Part shown: piece after piece, positions 1-5,789 of the stretch | Layout of the letters: each line of letters opens with the position of its first letter | Numbering within the stretch: the stretch's first letter is position 1 | Assembly: GCA_002773545.1 (NCBI GenBank) | Contig: PFAV01000032.1 | Coordinates: 1-7,700, forward strand | Reading direction: 5' to 3' | From: a bacterium (Candidatus Gribaldobacteria) CG10_big_fil_rev_8_21_14_0_10_41_12 | GTDB taxonomy: Bacteria > Patescibacteriota > Minisyncoccia > Minisyncoccales > CG1-02-41-26 | DNA length: 7,700 nt | Program-made: the position numbers and the translations under genes | Notes under the pieces: generated by a model | Database searches by the model: none | Seen by the model: the letters and a program-made list of their open reading frames with translations, nothing else | Told to the model about the DNA's origin: nothing

Positions 1-23
1 TAGCCCAGCTACGGCGAAAAGCA

Positions 24-99
24 TTTTGCGAAGTCTGACGATGACGCAGCCGAAAAGATAAAATTATAGCAGGAATAGTTTTGCAACCATCTCTATAAC
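24..99 (+). repeat. Left copy of a window-flanking inverted repeat
   Basis: Bases 24-93 equal the reverse complement of 7631-7700 except for two adjacent bases (AT at 65-66 here, GC in the other copy), that is 68 of 70 identical. After a 2-nt gap the match runs six more bases (TATAAC, 94-99). The unit starts TTTTGCGAAGTC and contains the short direct repeat TGACGATGACG. It shows no long internal hairpin and encodes no transposase. Bases 1-23 lie outside the comparable part because the right copy is cut by the window edge, so the true unit may extend leftward. It could be a terminal inverted repeat of a mobile cassette or a dispersed, REP- or MITE-like repeat; I cannot name a family. Confidence 0.93.
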
Positions 100-109
100 T
101 GTTTTGTCT

Positions 110-137
110 TTGAAAATAGCTCTTTTTGTGGTTAAAT
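110..137 (+). promoter_or_regulatory. Predicted leaderless promoter for the phosphatase/deacetylase arm
   Basis: A -35-like TTGAAA (110-115) and a -10-like TTAAAT (132-137) are separated by 16 bp. The -10 ends 8 nt before the ATG at 146, so a normally placed transcription start would fall at or within a base or two of the start codon, giving a leaderless mRNA. No Shine-Dalgarno sequence is visible. A 6-bp inverted repeat (AGCTCT 118-123, AGAGCT 138-143) straddles the -10. Since it lies upstream of the predicted start, it would act as a DNA site such as an operator rather than an RNA hairpin, if it acts at all. The bases around the start closely match those at hicB. Confidence 0.5.
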
Positions 138-145
138 AGAGCTGT

Positions 146-1588
146 ATGATGAAACTAATCGCTTTGGGGCTTGATGGGGCAGGGTTTAATTTATTACAGC
201 CCTGGCTTGATCAAGGCCTGCTGCCCAATTTGGCGGCTCTGCAAAAAAAAGGGGTCTCCTGTCCCTTAACTGTTTGTTTGCCGCCAGTTACTTCGCCCAA
301 CTGGAAGTGTTTTTCTACTGGTAAAAATCCGGGCAAGCTGGGTGTTTTTTGGTGGGAAAACATTGACACTGAAAATCAAAAAATTACCGTGCCCGCTTCC
401 AGCGATTTTCATGGCCAGGAAATTTGGGATATTTTGGGCAATAATGGTTATAAAGTAGGCGTTTTGAATATGCCCACTTGCTATCCGCCCAGAGCGGTTA
501 ATGGTTTTATGGTAGCGGGCGGGCCTGATGCCTTAGAAAGCGGTTTTGCTTGGCCCAAGGACTTAGAAAAAGAGCTCAAAGAAAAATACCAATGGCGAGT
601 GTTGCCTAAAAGCATCAATTTTTTAACCGAAAATAATCAGCCAGCCATTGAGGAGATTTATAATTTAATAGCCAAACGATTTATGGTAGCCATTGAGTTA
701 TCTAAAAAATATCAGCTTGATTTTTTAGAGTTGACTGTTTATTTGGTGAATGTGTTGCGGCACCATTTACCCGAGGGTGAGAAAATTTTAAGGGCTTGGC
801 AGATCATTGACCAAGGCATTGGCCAGATGATTAAAGAATTTCCCCAGGCCAGCTGGCTTATTTTTTCTGACCACGGCTCGGGTGAGATTAAAGTTAAGTT
901 TAATATCAATCAATGGCTTAAAAATGAAGGTTATTTGGTTTTGAAGAATAATCAAAAGGATTTCCAAAAAAGTTTTTGGCTGAAAATGGGCTTGCATCAA
1001 GGCAATCTGTCAAAAATAGCCGCTCGCTTGGGCTTGAAAGATTTTTTGAAAAAACATTTTGCTCGCTTCAAGTTTGTTGTGCCTTCAGCTTCGGGCGCAG
1101 TTGGTAAAACCGCCAAAGAGGCCCTAATTGACTGGCAAAAAAGTCAGGCCGTGGCCAGCGGGCAAGGGCCGATATATCTAAACAAATTGCAAATAACAAA
1201 TAACAAATCACAAAATTTAAGAGAAGAGATTATTAAGAAATTGGAACGATTAGAATACAATGGGGTGAAGATTGCCAAAAAAGTTTATCAAAAAGAGGAA
1301 ATTTATGCGGGCGAGTTTATGGCCAAGGCGCCGGACTTGGTGATTGACCAAGGCGAGGGGGCGCATATTTCGGGTGGCCTGGGCTTTAAGGATATTTTTT
1401 CTGCGCCGCAAAAATGGTTAGGCGAAAATCAAAAAACTGGCATTTTTCTGGCTGTTGGGCCTTGTTTTACAGCTAACCATTTATCATCAGCGAGCATTTT
1501 AGACATTGCTCCGACCATTCTGCGAATTTTTGGCCTAAAAAAATCCAATGACCTTGACGGTCGCGTCTTAAACGAAATTATCAAATAA
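146..1588 (+). CDS. Alkaline phosphatase superfamily protein (type I phosphodiesterase/nucleotide pyrophosphatase-like)
   Basis: This 480-residue protein belongs to the predicted phosphatase/phosphodiesterase group of the alkaline phosphatase superfamily. Visible motifs are the N-terminal metal aspartate in LGLDGAG (D10), the nucleophile region PPVTSPNW followed by STGKNPGK (T49 or S50, residues 46-64), the SDHG metal motif (D242, H243), and the C-terminal LAVGP...ILDIAPTILRIFGL...DGRVL block (435-475). No signal peptide or membrane segment is seen, so it is probably cytoplasmic. It is the first gene of a tightly packed arm and overlaps the next gene by one base (TAATG). Two positions of the second metal site look altered: N202 where the family usually has Asp (Asn-x3-His206), and N428 where His is usual. 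An in-frame period-7 repeat occupies residues about 346-357, where relatives carry a conserved loop. A role on phosphorylated glycan or lipid intermediates is inference; the substrate is unknown. ATG at 149 is an alternative start. Confidence 0.87.
   Translation: MMKLIALGLDGAGFNLLQPWLDQGLLPNLAALQKKGVSCPLTVCLPPVTSPNWKCFSTGKNPGKLGVFWWENIDTENQKITVPASSDFHGQEIWDILGNNGYKVGVLNMPTCYPPRAVNGFMVAGGPDALESGFAWPKDLEKELKEKYQWRVLPKSINFLTENNQPAIEEIYNLIAKRFMVAIELSKKYQLDFLELTVYLVNVLRHHLPEGEKILRAWQIIDQGIGQMIKEFPQASWLIFSDHGSGEIKVKFNINQWLKNEGYLVLKNNQKDFQKSFWLKMGLHQGNLSKIAARLGLKDFLKKHFARFKFVVPSASGAVGKTAKEALIDWQKSQAVASGQGPIYLNKLQITNNKSQNLREEIIKKLERLEYNGVKIAKKVYQKEEIYAGEFMAKAPDLVIDQGEGAHISGGLGFKDIFSAPQKWLGENQKTGIFLAVGPCFTANHLSSASILDIAPTILRIFGLKKSNDLDGRVLNEIIK
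1183..1217 (+). repeat. Period-7 micro-repeat (five CAAATNN units) inside the phosphatase gene
   Basis: Five consecutive heptamers are visible: CAAATTG, CAAATAA, CAAATAA, CAAATCA and CAAAATT. The array is in frame and encodes roughly NKLQITNNKSQN, a polar, low-complexity stretch between the well-conserved segments GPIYLN and REEIIKKL. It resembles the AAATAAC-type micro-repeats that I associate with Patescibacteria genomes, which is recollection and not something tested here. A period of 7 shifts frame at every unit gained or lost, so a change in unit number would break the gene unless three units changed together. Confidence 0.75.
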
Positions 1589-2325
1589 TGAATCGCCAAA
1601 CCAAACAAAAATTAAGAGATGCTTTAATTTTTTTGACTTATTATTCGGGCTGGCCGGCCTTGAGGGTTTGGTTTTATCATTGGCGAAAAGTTCCTTTGTT
1701 GAGGGTGATTGCTTTTCACGAAATCAAGGACAGCGAAATTGAAAATTTTCAAAAATGTCTGGTTTTCTTAAAAAATAATTTTAATGTTATCTCACCTAAT
1801 GATTTTTTAGCTGGGAAATTTTCTAAAATAAAAGCAAACGCGCTTATAACTTTTGACGACGCTTTTGAGAGTTGGTTAAAAAATGTCTTGCCGGCCTTAA
1901 AAAAAGAAAATTTGTCGGCTATATTTTTTACGGACAATAGGGGATTGGCTTTAATTCCTGCTTTGCGCCAAGCTGGTCAAACAATCGGCGGTCACACCGT
2001 CAATCACTCCCGCCTAACTAAAATAACTCGCGATGAATTAGCTTTTGAAATAGCCGAGAATAAAAAACAATTAGAATCAGCGACTGGCCAAAAAATAGTT
2101 TTTTTTGCTTATCCTTTTGGCGACAAGCAAAGTTTTAATCAAACCGTTATTAACGAAGTTAAAAAAGCTGGCTATCAATATGGTTTTACTATCTTGCCCG
2201 GTTTTAATAAATCAAAAACTAATCATTATTTATGGCACCGCGACAGTGTTGACCTTAATTGGAGTGAAAATTTTTTACGGACTTGGCTGGCTGGCGCTTA
2301 TGATGGTTGGAAAAAGTTATTATGA
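1588..2325 (+). CDS. Polysaccharide deacetylase, NodB-homology family (first of two)
   Basis: This 245-residue protein has the NodB catalytic signature. Motif 1 is TFDDA (T88-A92), with D90 as the expected base and D91 as metal ligand. Motif 2 is HTVNHS (H136, H140 as metal ligands), and motif 3 is FAYPFG (173-178). An IAFHEI segment (41-46) stands where relatives have LMYHxx. Members remove N- or O-acetyl groups from sugars in a metal-dependent reaction. Motif 1 ends in Ala instead of the usual Gly, and the stretch between FFTDN (113-117) and GGHT (134-137) is short, lacking the loop present in the next gene's product. The N-terminus is moderately hydrophobic (about 11-30), possibly a membrane association, with no clear cleavage site. 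It starts one base inside the previous gene and ends in an ATGA overlap with the next, so it is probably translationally coupled to both. The exact glycan substrate is unknown. Confidence 0.88.
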   Translation: MNRQTKQKLRDALIFLTYYSGWPALRVWFYHWRKVPLLRVIAFHEIKDSEIENFQKCLVFLKNNFNVISPNDFLAGKFSKIKANALITFDDAFESWLKNVLPALKKENLSAIFFTDNRGLALIPALRQAGQTIGGHTVNHSRLTKITRDELAFEIAENKKQLESATGQKIVFFAYPFGDKQSFNQTVINEVKKAGYQYGFTILPGFNKSKTNHYLWHRDSVDLNWSENFLRTWLAGAYDGWKKLL

Positions 2326-3074
2326 AAAATTTAATTAAAAATTTAATTAGCGGTTTTTTAAGTATCTTTATTTTTTTAGCGCCCAAAAACAGAGCCGTGA
2401 TTTTGATGTATCACTCGGTGGGGCGCAATGAAATTCCCTCAACGGTTTCACCGAAAAATTTTGCCAAACAAATGGCTTATCTCAAAGAAAAGCAGTATCA
2501 GGTTATTTCTTTGGCTAATTTAGCGGATATTTTAGAAAAAAAACAGCCCTGGCCAACCAAAGCAGTTGTTCTTTCGTTTGATGATGGCTATGCTGATAAT
2601 TTTATTTTCGCTTGGCCGATTTTGTGGCAATATAATTTTCCCGCCACTATTTTTTTAACTGCTGGAACAATTGGAGGAGAAAAAATTAAAAAAACTGGCG
2701 AACGATTGCCCATGCTGGCTTGGCCAGAGATTGAAAAAATGCAAAAAAGCGGCTTAGTTGATTTTCAGCCGCACACCCAGAGCCACCCGCGCTTGTCGGA
2801 AATTAGTCAAGCAGAGGCGCAAAAAGAAATTACAGAGTCGCAGGCGGTTATTAAGGAACATTTAGGCGGTGAGGCGCAATTTTTTGCTTACCCCTATGGC
2901 GTTTATAACCAAAGTATTATTGATATCCTTAAAGCCAATGGTTTTATAGCGGCCTTAACTGTAAGCAGGGGATTAGTCAAGCAAGAAAGCCAGCTATTTG
3001 AGTTGCCCAGAATGGCTGTGTCGCTTAAGACCTCGCTGGCGCAATTCAAAAGCAAGCTCAATTTTGGCTTTTAA
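2322..3074 (+). CDS. Polysaccharide deacetylase, NodB-homology family (second, canonical)
   Basis: This 250-residue protein has a fully canonical NodB set: LMYHSVG (28-34), SFDDGYADN (85-93, with D87 as base and D88 as metal ligand), HTQSHP (151-156, metal ligands H151 and H155), FAYPYG (188-193) and a late LPRMAVS segment. The N-terminus (about 4-20) is a hydrophobic stretch after lysines, consistent with an uncleaved signal anchor, which would place the catalytic domain outside the membrane. I chose ATG 2322 over an in-frame TTG at 2307, because ATG 2322 forms the classic 4-nt ATGA overlap with the upstream stop and the peptide then begins with the anchor. It shares only family-level similarity with the preceding deacetylase, so the pair looks like two specialised enzymes rather than a fresh duplication. 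Acetyl removal from an N-acetylated surface sugar is the expected role. Confidence 0.9.
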   Translation: MKNLIKNLISGFLSIFIFLAPKNRAVILMYHSVGRNEIPSTVSPKNFAKQMAYLKEKQYQVISLANLADILEKKQPWPTKAVVLSFDDGYADNFIFAWPILWQYNFPATIFLTAGTIGGEKIKKTGERLPMLAWPEIEKMQKSGLVDFQPHTQSHPRLSEISQAEAQKEITESQAVIKEHLGGEAQFFAYPYGVYNQSIIDILKANGFIAALTVSRGLVKQESQLFELPRMAVSLKTSLAQFKSKLNFGF

Positions 3075-3077
3075 TTT

Positions 3078-3722
3078 ATGAGCGTGGTAAATTTTGAAAA
3101 TCAGAAATGGCAAAAAAAGGAGCAGGGCATTAATTTTCGCCTCAAGGCCGCCTTGGCTATGATTGAGAAGGGGCCGGTTTTAGATTTGGGTTGTGGCGAT
3201 GGTGTTTTTTTAGAATTACTTAAAAACAAAGGTATTGAAGGAAGGGGCTTGGATATTTCCGAGGTGGCCATAGCTAGGGCTAAAAGCAAAGGTCTTTCAG
3301 CCGAGCAATTTGATTTCGGTAGCCAGAGATTGCCCTTTGCCGACAATGATTTTTCATTAGTGGTTTTATTGGATGTTTTAGAGCACTTATACCAACCGCC
3401 AAATATTTTACAGGAGGCCAGAAGGGTAGCTAAAGAGGTGGTAGTAGCTGTGCCCAATTTTAATTCTTTGCCTGCTCGCCTGCAAACATTATTGGGTAGG
3501 GTGCCAGAAAATAATTTAGCTAAAAAGGGCCATATTTATTGGTTTAATCTTGATGTTTTGCAAAAAATGTTAAAAGAAACTGGCTGGCAAATCATGGAAA
3601 CAAAAAATAATACTTTTTTTGAACGCTACTTTTTATTAAAAAATATTTTTAGATTTTTAGCTGAAGTTTTTCCAAATTTGATTGCTTTATCTTTTGTGAT
3701 TAAGGCCAAAAGATATGAATAA
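3078..3722 (+). CDS. MetW-like class I SAM-dependent methyltransferase
   Basis: This 214-residue protein has a Rossmann-type SAM fold. Motif I is VLDLGCGDGV (34-43), the acidic residue of motif II is D59 in GLDIS, and there is a post-motif LLDVLEHLYQP (97-107). The order of motifs (a short N-terminus, then LDLGCGDG, GxGLDIS, a DF...LPFADNDFS block, then VPNFNSLPARLQTLLGRVP at 125-143 and a following HIYWF) resembles the MetW family, which acts with homoserine acetyltransferase in methionine synthesis in some bacteria. No such partner is present here, and MetW-like proteins are also found in glycan loci, so sugar or lipid-intermediate methylation is the better inference from context. It sits 3 nt after the second deacetylase and overlaps the next methyltransferase gene by 8 nt. 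No Shine-Dalgarno is evident before the ATG. Confidence 0.85.
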   Translation: MSVVNFENQKWQKKEQGINFRLKAALAMIEKGPVLDLGCGDGVFLELLKNKGIEGRGLDISEVAIARAKSKGLSAEQFDFGSQRLPFADNDFSLVVLLDVLEHLYQPPNILQEARRVAKEVVVAVPNFNSLPARLQTLLGRVPENNLAKKGHIYWFNLDVLQKMLKETGWQIMETKNNTFFERYFLLKNIFRFLAEVFPNLIALSFVIKAKRYE

Positions 3723-4377
3723 ATTTTTAAACACGATAAAATTGGCGGTTAGGGGGCAAAGCATTTATCGCGTTTTGTCGCAACAAACCCTCAAAGAAAA
3801 TAGCCCGGCGTTAAGCGGCCGGGTGATTGATTTAGCTGGTGGGGGCAAGAATAATTATTTTGAGTATTTGAATTTGACCAAGGCCGAGTACAGCAACGCG
3901 GATATTAAAAGTGGACCAGGAGTTGATGTTGTTCTAGACCTCACTGGACCCTTGCCCTTGGCTGGCAATTCTTTTGATGCTGCTTTGCTTTTTAATTGTT
4001 TGTATATTTTTGCCAATCCCGCGGAAATTTTAAAAGAAGTTAATCGCGTGGTAAAGCCAGGTGGTTTTTTATTGGCGATTACGCCGTTTATTTTTAATGA
4101 AGCGCCCGAGCCAACTGATTATTGGCGGTTTACTTCGCAAGGATTGCGTCAAGTTTTAAGCCATGGCGGTTTTAGCGAAATTAAAATAATTACTTTTGGC
4201 GAGCGCTTTACAGCTGTTATCTTTTTGCTGAATAAATTTTTGATTCTCAATTTTTTGCGGCCATTATTTTATTTGCCAGCCATTTGGCTAGACAAATTAG
4301 TGCCACTTGGCGTTAAAAAAAATCACCCCTGTCCTTTGGGGTATTTAGCGATAGCGAAAAGGGCAGACCACTCATAA
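3715..4377 (+). CDS. Class I SAM-dependent methyltransferase, divergent motif I
   Basis: This 220-residue protein carries a methyltransferase core. Motif I is VIDLAGGGK (37-45), in which the common DLGCG is changed to DLAGGG. An acidic region NADIKSGPGVDVVLDL (61-76) follows, then SFDAALLFNCLYIFANP (86-102), the frequent ILKEVNRVVKPGGFLL (105-120) and a C-terminal DYWRFTSQGL (135-144). The last motif is typical of methyltransferases found in polysaccharide clusters. Residues about 165-190 are strongly hydrophobic (VIFLLNKFLILNFLRPLFYLPAI), which may be a membrane-associated surface suited to lipid-linked substrates. It is the last gene of the plus-strand arm, overlaps the preceding gene by 8 nt, and its final 6 bases overlap the 3' end of the convergent flippase gene. 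Substrate unknown. Activity is likely but not certain given the altered glycine loop. Confidence 0.83.
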   Translation: MNKFLNTIKLAVRGQSIYRVLSQQTLKENSPALSGRVIDLAGGGKNNYFEYLNLTKAEYSNADIKSGPGVDVVLDLTGPLPLAGNSFDAALLFNCLYIFANPAEILKEVNRVVKPGGFLLAITPFIFNEAPEPTDYWRFTSQGLRQVLSHGGFSEIKIITFGERFTAVIFLLNKFLILNFLRPLFYLPAIWLDKLVPLGVKKNHPCPLGYLAIAKRADHS

Positions 4378-5640
4378 CTTTTTTATCATTACCAAGCCAA
4401 TAATCGTGCGAATAATTTCTGAAGCCACGCGGGCTAAAATAATGCCCAAAATACCCAACCAGTAAAAACCGCCCACTAAAAGCAAAATATCTAGAATGGC
4501 GGCGGGTATTTCTAAGGCGTAAATTTTCTTAATGGCCATTTGGCCAGTTAGGGCGGTACTGGCCATCAGATAGCCAATACCCAAAAGAGAAATAGCAAAA
4601 ATTTGTGAATAGAAAATAGCTCCAACATAACGCGGGAAGAAAATTTTAAAAACTATTGGCGCGATTAGCCAATAAATAATAATAGCCGCGACAGTTAGAA
4701 GCAATAATTTAAGAATCTTTGGTAGAAGGTTTTTTTTGATTTCTTGAGGATTTTTAGCGCTAAATTTTGGCAAGGCGAGGGCGGAAACCATTTGTACTGG
4801 TTCTTTTAGTTTTTCTACTGGCAGCAAGGCGAAGCTATAGGCGGCCAATTGAACCGCTCCTAAACTATGGAAAACAAGAATTTGATCAAGGTACTGAATA
4901 ATTTGCCCCAAGAAATTAATTAAAGTTAAGTGATAGCCGTATTTTTTTGTTTTGGGATCCTCGGTTTTATTGGGTTTTAATGTTTTTTTAATTTGCCGAT
5001 AGAAAAGGCCGTTGCAAATTGTTTCACTAGCGTAATAAGCGGCAACTAAAGAAAAAATAATAACTAAGTTTCCCACCGGAAACCGCCAAAATAGAATCAA
5101 GCAAGCAATTAAAGAAGCCGCTGTGATAATGCTTTGCCAGCCCTGATATTTGGCCGCCAGGCGAAAGTTTTTTTGGCCGGGCAAAAAAGAAGCGATTATA
5201 GAAAATCCTGATCTTAAAGGCATTAAAAGGGCAATTAAAAATAAAGGCACAGCCAAAACATAATTGGCTTTGAAAAAATAATAGCCGCCTAAAATTAACA
5301 AGCCAGCCGCTTGCAGGCAGGTAAATTTAATTTTTGTTTTAAAAACTGAATAAAAACCGCCCTCCAGGCCTCTAGAGACAGCTTGGGTTAGGGCGGTGCT
5401 CATGCCCTTGAGGGTAAAAATGCTTAAAAAGCCCACTAAAGAAATAATATATTTGAAATTGCCGTAAAGCTCGGGCGCTAGCAAATTGGCAAAAGCCACA
5501 GCAGTTAGAAATGAGCTTAAAGCCACAATTATCCTAGCTGAAGTTAACCAAAAACCACCCTTAACCAAATAAACATTGTCGGTCTGGGTGTATTTTTCGC
5601 TTCGCTTCAAGGCGTGATAAATTTTTTCTTTAATAGGCAT
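4372..5640 (-). CDS. Oligosaccharide flippase, Wzx-like (MOP superfamily)
   Basis: This 422-residue, highly hydrophobic protein has about 12 predicted membrane segments and polar loops rich in lysine, the layout of Wzx/RfbX-type polysaccharide exporters. The N-terminal block LVKGGFWLTSARIIVALSS and the following AFANLLAPELYGNFKYI are typical of the family's first two helices, where relatives carry phrases such as LGPxxYGxF. A hydrophilic loop with KPNKTEDPKTKK (about 222-233) separates the two six-helix halves. The expected role is moving a lipid-linked oligosaccharide from the inner to the outer leaflet. The start codon overlaps the stop of the upstream 46-codon ORF by one base (TAATG), suggesting coupling. 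The 3' end meets the plus-strand methyltransferase gene head-on with a 6-nt overlap and no recognisable terminator between them. Linkage to the sugar-1-phosphate transferase upstream supports the assignment. Confidence 0.88.
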   Translation of the reverse strand: MPIKEKIYHALKRSEKYTQTDNVYLVKGGFWLTSARIIVALSSFLTAVAFANLLAPELYGNFKYIISLVGFLSIFTLKGMSTALTQAVSRGLEGGFYSVFKTKIKFTCLQAAGLLILGGYYFFKANYVLAVPLFLIALLMPLRSGFSIIASFLPGQKNFRLAAKYQGWQSIITAASLIACLILFWRFPVGNLVIIFSLVAAYYASETICNGLFYRQIKKTLKPNKTEDPKTKKYGYHLTLINFLGQIIQYLDQILVFHSLGAVQLAAYSFALLPVEKLKEPVQMVSALALPKFSAKNPQEIKKNLLPKILKLLLLTVAAIIIYWLIAPIVFKIFFPRYVGAIFYSQIFAISLLGIGYLMASTALTGQMAIKKIYALEIPAAILDILLLVGGFYWLGILGIILARVASEIIRTIIGLVMIKKL

Positions 5641-5780
5641 TAGTCGTCAAAATAGCCCAAGCTTTTTAAGCGTTTTTTAACTTCGGCTTGCTGATTCCGC
5701 TCGGGCGTTTTTGTTTGATTATCCTTGGTCGGCTTATTTTTTTTGAAGAGTTGTTTGATTCTATTGATTAGTTTGCGCAT
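5640..5780 (-). CDS. Small basic hypothetical protein (46 aa) between the transferase and the flippase
   Basis: Reading the minus strand from ATG at 5780 gives 46 codons and a TAA whose last base is the first base of the flippase ATG. The product starts MRKLINRIKQLFKKNKP, a cationic amphipathic stretch, continues with a polar linker, and ends VKKRLKSLGYFDD. I do not recognise a family. The terminal L-x-x-LGY ending is reminiscent of the short basic tails that close many alkaline phosphatase/sulfatase-superfamily proteins, and the phosphatase at 146-1588 ends without such a tail; any link is speculative. Support for coding comes from exact fit in the operon: 9 nt after the transferase stop and a 1-nt overlap with the flippase, otherwise a 149-nt gap in an arm without gaps. 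No strong ribosome binding site is visible. A membrane-surface or partner-binding peptide is possible. Confidence 0.62.
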   Translation of the reverse strand: MRKLINRIKQLFKKNKPTKDNQTKTPERNQQAEVKKRLKSLGYFDD

Positions 5781-5789
5781 ATTTTAGTT

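Noticed and set aside
118..143. AGCTCT/AGAGCT inverted repeat read as an RNA hairpin, attenuator or riboswitch
   Set aside because: It lies over the predicted -10 and upstream of the predicted transcription start, so it would not be in the mRNA; the stem is only 6 bp. Kept only as a possible DNA site.
1..160. Minus-strand open frame through the left repeat to the window edge (ending FRLRHRQTSQNAFRRSWA)
   Set aside because: It has no start codon after an upstream TAG at the head of the phosphatase gene and runs through repeat DNA; it could belong to a repeat-encoded peptide, but nothing here supports translation.
2307..2321. In-frame TTG start that would add five residues to the second deacetylase
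   Set aside because: The ATG at 2322 gives the standard ATGA stop-start overlap and begins directly with the membrane anchor; the TTG has no better ribosome site.
3101..3457. Minus-strand open frame of 118 codons opposite the MetW-like gene
   Set aside because: It is antisense to a clear methyltransferase with conserved motifs; its composition is that of a shadow frame and it matches no family I recognise. The same holds for the shorter antisense or alternate frames at 788-1000, 1749-1937, 2105-2338, 6090-6275, 6878-7060 and 7155-7400.
4325..4366. Hairpins ACCCC/GGGGT (4325-4342) and CTGTCC/GGGCAG (4329-4334 with 4361-4366) as a terminator for the plus-strand arm
   Set aside because: They are mutually exclusive, lie within the coding end, and the nearest T-run (4379-4384) is too far from the stems for an intrinsic terminator.
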